A stretch of DNA of 64,000 bases from positions 37,386,836 to 37,450,835 of the forward strand of contig OV121088.1 in NCBI GenBank assembly GCA_921293015.1, read 5' to 3'. The translations under genes were made by a program, and so were the position numbers. How positions within the stretch are numbered: position 1 is the stretch's first letter; every line of letters begins with the position of its first letter. This document shows, one piece after another, positions 1 to 12,496 of the stretch. The notes below the pieces were generated by a model, which saw only the letters and a list, made by a program, of their open reading frames with translations, did no database searches and was not told the origin of the DNA. This stretch comes from Phorcus lineatus. Taxonomy: Eukaryota; Mollusca; Gastropoda; Trochida; Trochidae.

Positions 1-184
1 TGAGTGCAGTGCCCTCTTCAGCAAAAAATGCCAATTCTAATATGATTTCACAAATGAAATCTGTCTCAGCAGCTTGGATGAGAAGCACAAATCAATTTGG
101 CAAATGATGCAAGGTTTATTTTAGTGAGTCGTTAGGGCTGGCATAAGAATAAGCAATGAGTAAGAAGATGGATGACAGACTTAC

Positions 185-3100
185 CTCACACTCCTTAAAT
201 ATCCACTCTTTGACTCCTTCCTTCTTTAGCATGTTAATATACTGGTAGATTAGTGTTACGATGTCATCAGTATGATCTGTGGAATCAACCAATCAAAATG
301 TACATTACATAAAACCATCTCTTTGGGGGCATCATTTAGAATATTAACATATATCCATTGATAGTGAAACACAAATTTACAGTGGCAAACATGCAGTCCT
401 AACTATAAATACAATTTGAAAGCTGAGATAACTAAATCTGTATAATTTTACTTTTACTGGTAGATTATTTTATAAGGTTTCTTTTTCTTTTATAACTACA
501 ATGCAAAAAGAAATGATTAGAGCAACTCTGTAAAGTTGGAAGGCAAAAAATGAAACCTCATAATCATTGCATTTGCTGGGACTCAAATGCTCAAATGATT
601 CATGACTAATGTTTTTTAGCCTCAACTAAAAGCATTAAAAACACCTTTTTCAAATCAGTTACCATGGAGACCAACTTCTCAAATAAAATACTTCCACCTG
701 AATAACAAGGTTTCATTTCCAATATTTCTTATTGCTACATTCACAGTGACTATTTTAGTGATCCAATCAAAAAATCTATAAAAAATGTAATTGATCTTTT
801 ACTTTCCAGTAAACTTTGACCACAGAAAATGTTTAATGGCGCGCAAGAGTTGGCTCATGATGTGTGCAACTAGACATACCCATTCCTTCCTCCGTGAGAT
901 CCACGTTAACGATGAAGAAGCCGAACCCTTTAGCGCCTGGCTGGTCTCCCCCGACGAGAGTGTTCACCCAACCTGCAGATACACAACATATTTTCAAGCC
1001 AATAACTTTACACTCATTTCAGTATCCATCACTGATTCAAGCCTTGATGCTTTGTGTCAAAATTTGTGTTTCAAATACAGTGCTCTCATCAGCATGTGGT
1101 AACCTTTGATAAATTCATGTTCGGACTTTCAAGATCAGGTGCAGTACGATGAAGAATAAGCACAGGAAAGTTGATGAAAAGCAGCAAGGATTAGACTGTG
1201 ACTTAAACAACCCATGCCTAAGAGGGGCGTTGCAATTTGACCTAGGTTTCTTCTGAAATGACTGCAATTAGATCAGTTCATGTACATATATATCTTTAGT
1301 AATTTTGCTTTGCTCTTAGTAATTGAGACTTTGAAAAGGTTCCTCTTCCTAGTAGAAGCAAAATGAGAGAGATCAAGAACTTATAAGAATATTGACTAGT
1401 AAAACTGATGAGAAATCTTATGTCACCTCTTGTTTTGAGTTCTGACAGTAAACTGCCAGGTCCTTCATGTCCGATCAGGTGACCTAAGTAGTGGCCTGGC
1501 TGAAAAAGGATCAAAGGTCAAGGTTAATTTCAAAACATCTCTGCGAGTAAAAAAGATTACCTTTCACTTTAAATATCAAACCACTGAATGGGTCATAACA
1601 TAAAGTGAATACTTTAATATTGAAAATATGATGGTCGTTCACATTTGTGCTTAGTAAATATCTACTGTGCTGTAATATAAAACAACTATGAATAGGCTTA
1701 GAATCAGTAGGAATGTGACAGAGACATGTGTTATTCTGTAAAAGCAGAAAGCCTTTACCTAATGCATGCAAAGGACAGCATTTTTCAGGGCATAAAACCT
1801 AACAAAGGAGAGTTTCTTGGAAAGTTTAAATCTTCAGTGTCCTTTCAGAGTCCATTCACTGAAATATGGCCAACACAAGCTTGATAACTTACATATAAAA
1901 CTTACCCAAAATGGCTGTGAAACTCAAGAAAGCTGCAACAGCAGAGTTACCTACCTTAGATCCGTAGTATGGATGTAAATCAGGCAGCGACCATGACACG
2001 TTCATTTGTCGGAGATCCTTCACTGGCACTACAGCCACAGTGTTCTGTTATAAAAACAAGAACATCATTAAAATAAAATAAAACTCTTCCTGGAATTCTT
2101 CAAGAGACACCTTTAGATAGTAACCCCCAAATAAAGCTCTTGGCTTCCTTTCACAAAGCCTTAAGGTGATCGTAAGTCCTTAAGGTAACCTAAGTGCAAT
2201 GTTAAACATGGGAGTTAAGGTTAACCTTAGTAAAGTTTGCTTTGCGAAAGGAGTCCCTGTTGAATAGACATCCGCTTTAATATGCCAATGATCAAGTACT
2301 ACTCATTAGTTCCAAGGAAATTATTCTAACACGCCTGGCCAACAGTTTTACATTTACATCAATCCGACCAAAAATTTCCAGATTTTTAGCTTGCATTCTA
2401 GAAGTTCAAACTGAATTATGCAAAAGTAACTTTGAATTCAAACTGATGTCATTCAATGAAAGAGTAGCAGAGACATGCAGCTAGCAACTGACATTTGTAA
2501 TGAGAGTCGGCATGACTTGACTATATCTAACACCCCGTTTACATCCTGGTCTTTCAAAGAAAATACCCCTCAAAAGGAAATTTCCAAAAACTTGTTTGAC
2601 ATCTCATTTAAACATATTATAAATATTTCCCAAACTTTTAACTATTTCATTAAGAAGAAGCTGCTTCTGACCAGCACCAAACTTTACCTTGAAAAGATGA
2701 GACAATGTCTTAAGTTAATTCATAAAGAATGAAGCTTATCAGACAAACCTGAAGCTGGTTTGGACCAAATGGATGATCGTTCCATTCAGGCACTTTCACG
2801 GACTTGTTCTCTACATTGGCAAAAAGTGGTACCACCATCTCGGCTAACTCATCCAGGGATTCTGGAATAGCAACAGGAATAACATTTGCAAACTCCTTTT
2901 GGCTTTTCTGAACACAAATATCAATTAAGGAGAATTTTTAGATTTTCATTTGTACAATAACAATGAAGTTATACTCTGTTTTGACCTGCATCACTTTCTA
3001 ACACCTTTCTCATTTTGAATTTTGGATATTTCTGGGTTTTAAGTGACGACCAAAAAGAGGATAATTTGCAGAAGTAGATACCTTCTTTATTGCTTGTGTT

Positions 3101-6100
3101 TACACATATTGCAACTTTTTGCAATTTTTAAACATTGTTTGTGTATAAAAACAATAGAGTTATGCTCTGCTTTTGCGATAACAATCTTTAACCCCTTTTT
3201 GAAAACATATACACTAGTTTTCTGGGTTTTTTTACTGAGGACCGAAAGAAGGGAAATAAACAGAACTACTTACCCTCTTTTTGCTCATGTTTACACATAT
3301 TGCAACTTGTATTTGTACAACAACTACGAAGTTAGGCTTTCTATTTACCATAACAGTTTTAAAATCCTTTCTCACTTTCTATACTGGCTATTTTTCCTGT
3401 AATTGCAGTTTAAATTTAACTGTTACTGTTTCAATTAATCATTTTGGAATTTTATAAATTGGAAAAACATTGAAAGCAGCCTTGAATTTTAAATGTGTTA
3501 TTAGAATAAGATTACCTCCATGTCAAATATGATACAAGACTTGGCAAAGTTTTGTGACATCAACGTCTTATTTCTCTATGGTTTTTTTTATCACTTTATT
3601 TCTTTTTGAACAGGGTACAGCATATACATAAACTTAAAGTTATACAACAAACCAGATACATTCAACTTAAATAAACAAGTTGATGCAAGATGACCAAATT
3701 GGGAGGAATTGAATAAAAATCATACTTGCATTTTGATGAAGTATTTAATTTGTGTAATTGATAATCATAGTCAAAATTTGTTCAAATTTACTTAATTTTC
3801 ACAACAGGTCTTGTACTAATGATTTTGATGAAAGCACAAATTAATCAAACATGACAGTTACATGTTTGTAAAATCATTATTTATTACAGCATTCAGGAAT
3901 TGAATAATCAACATTCTGACAAAGAAAACATCAATAAATATGGCAAAAGTTATTTATTTTGGGATATGTTTTTTTAGATTCCTTCCCTTTAAACACATCA
4001 CACAACACTGTCCTTAAAAGTTACTCCCTTACCATGGACTGTGGCTCAACTTCTGACTTAACTTAAGAGTTTCCTTCGATTATCATAACAATATCAATGA
4101 CTATATTTTAACTAATATTTCCTCAATCATTCTTCAGATGTTATTTTAATGCATCATTCAAGAAATTTTACCTTTGCCAAGAACACAAAGCCCCATCAAA
4201 TTTGCTGAGTAATACTTGGAGTGGAATTTCAGAAGTTCGTCTCTCGTGTTCTGCCCTTTGCTTTTCGGTATAGTTTCAAGGGTTTCCTTGTTGCCTGGCA
4301 ACAAAATTTCATAGATACATATATATAATGATATTTAAAATCATGTTAGCATGATATGTCATGATAGCAGTAAAACTGCATTGACAACTTCTCATAGTGG
4401 AAACTTTTATAGTCTGTATGCAAAAGCATCTGTTTTTGTCCAGCTTTCTAAGCAAAAATCCTTTTTGCATCAGCTGCTCCCTGTCCTTGGAAAAGCTTAA
4501 TGGTGCAACAACATTAAAGTTTTCATTCAATCAAACATTCAACAAAATTTGTGATACAATAACAAATCTTAACCTTAATGGTCTGTGGTAGACTTTTTTC
4601 TGGGTTACTTATGAATGAATACAACAAAGGCTTGTGATATGAACTCTTATGTTTACATTTCTGACATGATAACATGCATTTCAATCATGTATGTTGATTA
4701 TAATGTAGGACTTAAACTTTGTTCAGACAAATGAATATCAAGAGCGCATGTATCCTGATTTTACTCATATGCTAATGAAACAAGCAATCCTAACGAGTAT
4801 ATGATAAACTGATAATCACAATTATATTCCCGCCCTTTACTTCTGCTTAAGCATCTCGGACATGGGAAATAGTGAGATCACATGAATTTGCAATTATAAT
4901 ATCTTTCAAAGCGTTGTACTACCTGAACCAAACTTGCTGTAATCATGGTTGGGATCAGCAAGACTTTTCTCTAACTGCATCAAGCGCCATTGGTCATTTT
5001 GGAGATTCTTGTCATTTTCTGAATTGACAGCATTGACTTCTCTGTCTGTTGCTGACGAGGTGAACAGCGGACACAAGAAAAACTGTGCAAATCTGAAAGA
5101 TGATTAAGCTCTATAGTATTCAATGCAAGAGCCATTTTTTGGGGATTTGCATTTTTCAGTTGATTTCAATGGCAACTTTGATAAAGTTGAAAACTCCAAA
5201 AGCCGAAAATACATATGATGATTTTTCCATTTACAAAGTTTTGGTAGGTCTTGTGTTCTTTTAGCTCTTCTCCCAAAAAGAATATTCAAGTTGCATTTCC
5301 ATGGATACCAACACAATTAAAATTTCCAGAAAGTTGACAACTCCAAAAGGCAAAAGTTCTCAAAGGTCTCACCTGTCAAGAGCTCCTGACAAGTTACCTG
5401 GCGTAACATCAAAGAAGTAATTAGTGTTCTCTGATGACGTGTAGGCGTTGCTGCTTCCCCCGTGTTCATTCAGAAACTGTAATACAGGCATATCATTTAA
5501 GTAATGTATTCTGATTCAGGTGAAATGTTTCATAGACAGATACTTAGCATGTTTCATGAACGATGTACAAACCAACAAACAAGGGCAGAAAAAATTAAAC
5601 TTAGCCCTGACTAAAACCTTGAAGCTTAGGTAAAGCCATATAATACACAGATGGTATAGGCATTTCTGTATCACATCATGTTACATCCCTGGACCAACGT
5701 CAACCCTGAACCTCAGGCTGAAAACACCCATATCATTCTATCTGTGCATCAAATAATATCAAATGTCAAACCAGTGTCATCTGTGAAAATAGTAATATAA
5801 TAATGTCAGTTTTGATTTACAAAATGGCCACACTTATGCATGCTAATTGCGTTTCAAAGAAATGGTAAAAGTAGCCATGCATTTTTTTTCTTTCTATTCT
5901 TGACCTTTTATGATTTAAATTAAAAGATGTTGTATCATAAATTTCAAAGTTCAATATAACATTAAGAAATTAAAATAAATACCAATATGCTTTTATCTGT
6001 TCTATACCTTATCATATAAAAACACACCATTCAAAAATAGTAATGAGTTAACTTACCTTACTGTACTCATTTTCATCTTGATACTGCAAAATATTTGAAG

Positions 6101-8642
6101 TTGGTTAAAAGGTTTTGTTCAATGTTGACGAGATCTTTAATTTGATAAACAAAAAATGAACATTAAAGAAAGGAATATGTTTGTGAAAATAATTCAATGT
6201 GTTGACAAATAGTGTGAATAAAATAACTTCTTAAATCATAGATCATTTTTTTATATTCAGAATATGTCAGAAACATAATTGACAACTTCTCACAAGTGGC
6301 CTGTATTGTTGTACAATTAACTGTTGTCTATTTGCCATTTAGTTACTTTTTTCAACACTGACTTCGTATCAAGGTACAGACACTATATTAGTACACATAG
6401 CCATGGATATTGCTAATCAAAGAGGCTTAAGTTATATGTTCTCTTCTTTGATAACCCCATGTGTTCATGAAACTATCCCTTTTCGCATTTTTCTGTTGAC
6501 ATGTGGTTTATGATTATTTTAGATTGAAAGTATTGTTGCTGTCAGAAATTTTGGCACCAAGACATTATACCCACCTGTATAAGCTATTTATATAATCTGT
6601 ATATAATGTTTACACACCTTTTCTGTTCCAAGAAACAGCATGTGTTCACAGAAATGGGCCAGGCCAGGAAAATCTTTTGGATCACTCATGTGGCCTAAAA
6701 GAAACATCAGCATCTCTTTACAGCCAAAATGTTTTCATATTTTAATGGAATACATGCAGGAGAATCCTGCCTTTATTTGTGAGTTGATATACCGTAAATG
6801 AAGGTATAAAGCCCATCTAAAATAGGGGGCACCTACTAAAAACATTATCAAAAAGTGAAGTTTTCCCCCTTGTTACAATTTGAAAAAAAAAAATCAGCCC
6901 GGTACATTCAAGAGGAATACCTGAATAATGAAATAAAGGGCGTGATTCATATGTTGTCGATTTAACTGCAAGGGTTTATCAAGCAGTGTTATGAGAAGGG
7001 TACTAATTTTTAAGCGAGTTAAATCAGGCTTAGGGGGCGGAGAGGGTGCTTATTGTGTTGAATATGGTAAGAAATTTTTCAATAACTTATAAGCTTTGAC
7101 AACAAATAGAGCATTACGGTCAGGAAAATGCCATAAAATATTCATGACACTTGTGCACATACATTACAAATTATTATCATTTTTGCTTGATTTAACATAT
7201 GACGATGGCAGATTGAATAGGGTCAATGCAGCAAATAACTTACAAACATGAAGTACATCATTCACTGTTTGTGTATAAGGAGTATACAAAGGAAAGTCAT
7301 CAACTTCAGTTGAAGTTTAAATGCACGCTTAATAAATACCGAATAAGAATTTCAATAATGTTTCTACGTTACTTTATTTCAGACGCTTTCAAATATTGAA
7401 CCAACACTTCTATTAAAACTGTAAACTTACCAATGTTGACATTCATAGCAGCTGATGACTTGTCTGTTTCTGGGTCGCTAACTAACAGTATCTTCATCCC
7501 ATTGGTCAGCTCAAGACCACGGTAAAGACGCTTGTCCTGGGCTGACCGCACAATGACATCATTCTCCCATGTGTGTTTGATGTGTGTACTTGCCGACATG
7601 ATCAACCTTTTTGAAAATCTGAAAGACCATTGTGCAAATTAATAAATAGTTAGTGTTAAATCTTCATTCTCTTCAGAATGTTCTTCATTTCATTATTCAT
7701 AAATTATTTTTATATCTTCATAAGCGATTGGATCAGCAGTTGAAATAGTGTATGTATGCATGCTTTATTGCCTAAGCTTAAGAGCTTACAAATTAATAAT
7801 AACATGATTGGAATATTTACCAAACATGCAGTTATAATCTGCTTGTAGTACTTAACAAGAGGTACTAAAAAAAATAATAAAACATTCCCGTAATAAACAA
7901 AATAAAATCTAACATGCTAATAGTAACATCATCTCTGCTCACAGATTATGCTCAATGAACAACAAAATTTCTTCTCTCCTCCCCTCGCCTCAGCAACAAA
8001 TCTTTGGTCATTGACAGCTGCGCTCTTAGAGAACAATACATTGCATACATATAGACCATGCCCTGCTTCTTGCAATATACTATGGCTAGCCTGTGAGGCC
8101 AGTCTACAGGAAAATGAAAACAAGTCTAAGGAGTTTTTTTTAAAAAGCTGATTGTCATGCCAATACGACTTACTTGACATTTAATCACATCCTTATGGGG
8201 GTGTTTTAAGTTGTACCTTTACCATATCCATATTTTAGGGTCTATGTCAATGGAAAATACAAATTTCAGTTTCTTTTAACTACAACTATCATTCTAAATT
8301 ATAAAGGACACTGTCCATCACGTCAATCTTTCAATGGGGACGTTGATCCAATGGCTACAAAATTAGGGATTCCTGATAAAAGTAGTCCTAGAGAAGCAGT
8401 CATAAATAAATAAATAAATGTGACCGAACAACTATCCATCTGACCTTAAAAGTATGATCTCCTTTTTATAATGAAAGAACTTAATCGTCTGGTAAGTGAA
8501 CTTCTGTGTCTTTATCAAGTAATTACCTCTGATAAAGCAGATTACCGGCTGAACGTTGTTGATATCCTGAACCAATTTGTGTCACCAAATGTTGACTTAT
8601 GAATTGAGAAAAACACTTCTGAAACAAATTTCTCTGTAGCAT
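185..8642 (-). CDS. IDE: insulin-degrading enzyme (M16 zinc metallopeptidase), N-terminal part, 12 exons, continues past window start
   Basis: Exons in transcript order: 8527-8642, 7431-7618, 6618-6694, 6057-6083, 5373-5476, 4923-5092, 4172-4294, 2749-2861, 1955-2044, 1427-1499, 880-972, 185-276. All have AG/GT borders on the minus strand and every phase matches; together they give 422 codons, about the first 40% of the usual ~1000-residue enzyme. Exon 3 carries the inverted zinc-binding motif HFCEH; exon 6 carries EVNAVNSE, whose Glu region supplies the third zinc ligand in M16A enzymes; exon 10 reads [20 protein letters not shown], a strongly conserved IDE stretch. IDE degrades insulin, amyloid beta and similar peptides in cytosol and mitochondria. 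Exon 4 is only 27 bp (nine codons). No stop or frameshift is seen, so the gene looks intact as far as it goes. The 3' half lies beyond position 1. Confidence 0.95.
2142..2258. mobile_element. small MITE in an IDE intron
   Basis: About 117 bp with related inverted ends: left CTTTCACAAAGCC near 2147, right GCTTTGCGAAAGGAG near 2240. The middle is rich in CCTTAAGG and GTTAACC palindromes. This looks like a short non-autonomous DNA transposon. No clear target duplication was found, so exact ends are uncertain. Confidence 0.55.
2935..3400. repeat. degenerate ~180-bp tandem repeat, about 2.5 copies, in an IDE intron
   Basis: Three related blocks carry a similar AGTTATRCTCTG-type core (near 2966, 3160 and 3330) and repeated TGTTTACACATATTGCAACTT and TTTCTGGGTTTT motifs. 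Spacing is roughly 170-190 bp. The copies are strongly diverged, so this is an old duplication. Nothing coding is visible in it. Confidence 0.5.
7619..8043. other. IDE intron 1, unique part left of the duplication
   Basis: AT-rich intron between IDE exon 2 and the start of the duplicated unit. The 67- and 83-codon ORFs on either strand here have no recognisable domain and lie in intron sequence. Nothing else supported. Confidence 0.6.
8527..8642 (-). CDS. IDE: IDE exon 1: start codon and mitochondrial presequence (proximal copy)
   Basis: Starts with ATG at 8642 and ends with donor GT at 8526-8525 after an incomplete AG codon, which joins in phase to the acceptor at 7619. The 38 residues hold Arg, Lys, Gln and Ser and no Asp or Glu, beginning [14 protein letters not shown], as expected of a mitochondrial targeting peptide. 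Vertebrate IDE likewise has an upstream start for a mitochondrial form and an internal Met for the cytosolic form; the internal Met here is at 7599 ([14 protein letters not shown]). Exon 1 was inferred from phase, splice sites and composition, without transcript data. It lies inside the tandemly duplicated segment, so a second copy exists at 12980-13095. Confidence 0.72.
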
Positions 8643-9520
8643 TTAATCAAATAAACGTCGATATTAAGTTGTACAGTTGAAGCGAGTTATGTTATGTCTC
8701 AAGTAAACCTGTCATTTTCAACAGATGGACTGACGAGTTGTGAATAAAATGCGACGACCCGGAAGTGAGGAACTCTCTAATTTCGGAAACGAGTTTTGTC
8801 CCCTACTTCCGGATATAGTCTTTTTCTAGATTAATCTAGAAAATGCTATAAGGTGTTAAATCCTGAGTTATAATGTAAAACATGACCAATATTATTTTGA
8901 ATAAAATGAGTATTAAGTTTTCGGATAAGACTGTCGCTTATCCTTTCCCGTTACGTTGTAAATCGGTAAAGGAGTATTATTTGGTAGATTAAGTGGAAAG
9001 ACTATAAATTGATTCGAACACTTACAGTTACTTCCCTTGATCATGTACCCAGCGTGTACAAAATGCGGAAATAACGTTTCGTCATAGTTATAGCTGGAAA
9101 CTTCGAGCTGTAGTTTGAATAAGAGTTTGTCATATGTAAAATAAATAAATCTTTTGAAACCAGAAACAGAGTGATCTTACTCTTGTAAGTTGGTTAAGTA
9201 GTCTTAGGCTACATCTTATCAAACTAACTAAAAGAATTTTGATTATTTTAGCCTGTATGATAAGTAATATTTTTTACTTTCACCTTTTCTCAACATTTGC
9301 AAATGATGTGCATGAACTACTTCATTGTTGTGAAGCTATTTAGTTTATCATATGTTGTACCATCACCAACTACAGAGATTCAATACTCCAAATGTAGGGC
9401 AAATCACCATTAGGGTAATGGTTTTACGGTTTTTAGAATTAATACAATAATTTTTCTATTTGCAATGTAAATTAAAATAGTATCAAACTGCAGTATATTT
9501 TTTTGTCTTGATTTAGCAAA
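8643..9520. promoter_or_regulatory. divergent promoter region between IDE exon 1 and the C19orf12-like gene
   Basis: The two start codons lie 878 bp apart on opposite strands. Two ETS-type cores in opposite orientation, CCGGAAGT at 8759 and ACTTCCGG at 8805, sit in the most GC-rich part, and no TATA box is obvious. Opposed ETS cores are common at bidirectional housekeeping promoters. The plus-strand ATG at 9521 directly follows a pyrimidine-rich tract and TTTAG, so a non-coding first exon of that gene probably lies upstream. The same region is repeated at 13096-13973. Confidence 0.5.
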
Positions 9521-11705
9521 ATGGCCGCAAGTGTTCTTGGGATGGCGTTCATCCCCTACTACAATCACATGGTCCAGTTACTGGAGACAAACCAGGAGTT
9601 AAAAAAAACTGCAACAGGTACATATCGTGTAAAAATAAGTGTTTTTCTTTTGAAAAACGATTGTAAATATGAATGTGTAACTGTTTCTCATTTGATGACA
9701 TGTCTTATCCTTCTGAAAATAGGAAGAATTTTTGTGCATAAATGAATTTATGTACAATATCAAATACGAATCGTGAATATGAAAAACTTCAAATTTTTTA
9801 AGAGCATTTAGAAGTGATGTACACAAGTTTTCTGGATAACAATAAAAAAAGTTGTTATCCATTATGGAATGGCGGTATTATCAGTATATCGGTATATTGC
9901 AATACAAAAACCTCACAATACGTATGGTACAGTCTTCTGAAAATATATGAAAAATGTCACTGTTATTAAAGTGTACATTAAAATATTAATAATTAATTCA
10001 TATAGTTTGAATGTCATACATTTACTTCTTGTATGTACATCATTATATTCCTATATTCATGAATCACAGGAATCTTCAAACAGATGGCCTGGGGTGCAGG
10101 TGGAACTCTGGCAGGAGGAGTTGTCGGGGGACCAGTTGGTGCTATGGTTGGAGGACTTGCAGGTGAACATCTAAACATTTAATCTTGTTCATCATCGGTG
10201 GATCCAGGAATTTTGGAAGGGGGAGTTCAGCTACTGAAAATGTGTGGGTTCTGCCTCTGGGGTCACTAATTTTACAGTCAGTTTTTTGAAAGAAATGTTA
10301 ATAGGTGAAACCACTGCTGTAACATCAGGATCTATTTATCTATGGTGCTCCGATAATCCCACAATATTTCTCTGCATGGCCCTCAGACGAACAGCTGATG
10401 AAAAAATTTTGAAATGAAACAGAAATTGAGCAATATTAGCATAAGCTTAATGAGAACGTTACAGGGGATAGTGCTATAACCCAGCAGGCATCTGACGTCA
10501 TTTCGACGTCGAAATTTGGTTGATTTCAGGTCAGGACGTCGATTGACCATTTTTCGACGTCGGAACAACGTTAGTTTCCTGACGTTGAAATTTGGTTGGG
10601 TTTTGACGTTGTTTCAACGTCATCAGAACAACTTAAAACTGACAACTAATTACTTTTATGACATTTCATTATCATTGATAACATCAAATAAGTTAAGAAA
10701 TGTTTTAAAGAATGAAATGAAGAATGCAAAAACGAACAGCTATCATTGACATTTAAAAAGTGTTATTAATATTGGGATTTGATAAAAAAAAAAGTTAATT
10801 TCTTTCATTTTCACAATAAAGGGAGGTAATTCTGTTCTTATAACTAATTAGAATTAACAAGGTATGTTGTATTTTTCAACAGTTTTTATTTTTTCATTAA
10901 AGTTCAAAAATGACAACATAAATTTTCAATTTGAATAAAGTTAGTAGTTCTTAAAAAACGGTAATTGCCCATTTGTAACAAACGTTTATTTGCTGACACT
11001 TTGATCTAAGTCGTTGCACTGTCATATAAACACAACCACCCTCGTCATTTAGTTAATTTCCATTATTAGGATAATATCAATCATCCGACTCTTACCTCAA
11101 GGTCAACGAAAGAGCTGTTGATTAGAGTAAAGCCTCACAAATGATGCATGGATATAAATATAAGAACGAAACAAAACTAACACAATTTGAATGATCATCA
11201 AGTCATGGCTTCAACGTTGAAGCGACGTGGAAATGACGTCAGATTTCGACGTCGCCGCAAATTTCAAATCCAATCAAATTTCAACGTTATTTCAACGTTA
11301 TTTCAACGTTGATAAACGACGTCGTTTCAATGTTGATACAATGGCAGATTGCCTGCTGGGAAATGGCTATGAGATATAAGGGAATTCCAGTGAAGGAATT
11401 CAATAAATAAAATCTAATAATTCTGAATATTCATTTCAGTCTATATGAACCCTTGACTTTGTTTCTTGATCTTTTTTGTAACAGGCTCTGTGATTGGCTA
11501 CTGCATGAGTGATGAGTACCAATCACTGGTGAAGACAATTAAAGGACTTTCTGAAGAGGACAAGAAGAGACTCGTGGACGAGGTCCAAAAACTTGTTGGA
11601 TCAAGTGGAATCGAAGCTCTCACAAAGTTCATCGGCACTCAGGCACAGCGGGAAATATTTCTGAATGTTCTCAACAAATTTACACAAGATATGAAAGGAG
11701 GCTAA
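9521..11705 (+). CDS. C19orf12-like membrane protein, copy 1
   Basis: Three coding exons: 9521-9617, 10070-10162 and 11485-11705, all with AG/GT borders and phase 1 junctions, giving 136 residues. Exon 2 encodes a glycine-zipper hairpin (AGGTLAGGVVGGPVGAMVGG), and exon 3 a soluble C-terminal helix region beginning SVIGYCMSDEYQSL. Length and layout match the human C19orf12 family (about 141-152 residues), a small mitochondrial/ER membrane protein linked to lipid metabolism. Human mutations cause neurodegeneration with brain iron accumulation; the molecular role is unsettled. Intron 2 holds an 881-bp MITE. Divergently arranged with IDE. No break is visible. The family call rests on recognising the glycine hairpin plus the C-terminal pattern, without alignment. 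Confidence 0.82.
10480..11360. mobile_element. MITE with CCCAGCAGGCA terminal inverted repeats, in intron 2 of C19orf12-like copy 1
   Basis: Perfect 11-bp inverted ends CCCAGCAGGCA (10480-10490) and TGCCTGCTGGG (11350-11360). Both subterminal regions are crowded with GACGTC, AACGTT and CAACGT motifs, which could pair end to end, while the middle is plain AT-rich sequence. No coding capacity. No convincing target duplication was seen, so the superfamily is not assigned. Confidence 0.8.
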
Positions 11706-11868
11706 TTGCAAATATATGTGCTCATTAATTAATCAATGGTTTTCCTGCTGTTTGCCACATATTTCTTGATAGTTGAAGAATCTTGTCCATCTAACAATGT
11801 GTTACTTCATACACTTCTTTCACACAGTTACTTGTATAGATCATAATACTAACCTGTCATCTGTCATT

Positions 11869-12311
11869 CAGTCTGATTAAAATCGACCCTGTTCCGAGGA
11901 ATAAAAGTTTCAAAATATTGACTCTATCGAGATTCGAACTCTATCTGTCTAGGCCATCCTCTCCACTAGGTCTGAACACACCCTACTGTAGCGCACGTGC
12001 CGACACCAGTTTAGCGCAGAAAAAACCTAGTCAATAGCGAACCAATCACATCATGGCGTTTAAAATAAAGATAGCGGCGATCAAGGTTAACGAATGGTAA
12101 CTGGGAGTTACTTGCCCCTAGCTACTGATACCGAATGCTTTTGCCGCACGCATTGTGATTGGTTAGATGAGATAAGCAAGAACGTGCGCTACAGTAGGGT
12201 GCGTTCAGACCTAGTGGAGAGGATGGCCTAGACAGATAGAGTTCGAATCTCGATAGAGTCAATATTTTGAAACTGTTATTCCTTGGAACAGGGTCGATTT
12301 TAATCAGACTG
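11869..12311. mobile_element. 443-bp MITE with ~130-bp inverted repeats and 10-bp target duplication
   Basis: Starts CAGTCTGATTAAAATCGACC and ends with its inverse. The arms pair over about 130 bp, so a transcript would fold into a long hairpin. It is flanked by a perfect direct repeat ATCTGTCATT at 11859-11868 and 12312-12321. Long arms plus a 10-bp duplication fit Mutator-type elements (9-11 bp). A larger relative with the same ends lies at 29332-33850. The right arm contains GAGTTCGAATCTC, resembling a tRNA B box. Confidence 0.85.
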
Positions 12312-12343
12312 ATCTGTCATTGTACTGGTAGAAAATGTTGGGG

Positions 12344-12496
12344 TTTTTTATTATTTTTTTTTTTTATTAGTTCCCATAGGTTACAGAGTTTGAGCATAAT
12401 ATATGGACATAATATATGGACATTCATAGTGAAAATATCTATCTAAATATATTGATTGTTGTACATTATTCCATGAATACTGGTATCAGTGGTTTC
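12344..12496 (-). mobile_element. LINE 3' end fragment in tandem unit 1
   Basis: Holds only the poly(A) tail (plus-strand T-run near 12344-12363), the 3' UTR and the last few codons of the LINE ORF2, and is cut at the duplication junction. The same sequence continues into full ORF2 in unit 2. Confidence 0.8.

Larger units (their letters stand above)
8044..12496. repeat. tandem duplication unit 1 (4453 bp)
   Basis: Identical, apart from rare substitutions, to 12497-16949 at a constant offset of 4453 bp. One visible difference is G at 9629 versus T at 14082. The unit holds IDE exon 1, the divergent promoter region, the whole C19orf12-like gene with its intronic MITE, a second MITE, and the 3' end of a LINE. 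The junction shares the short microhomology CATA/CAT at 8044, 12497 and 16950. The near-absence of differences points to a very recent event or an assembly duplication. Confidence 0.97.

Noticed and set aside
791-1109. Plus-strand ORFs over IDE exon 11
   Set aside because: Antisense shadows of the real minus-strand exon at 880-972.
12225-12260. tRNA gene in the MITE arm (GAGTTCGAATCTC)
   Set aside because: Only a B-box-like sequence; no acceptor stem, anticodon arm or A box at proper spacing. It may be a chance match or a tRNA-derived trace.
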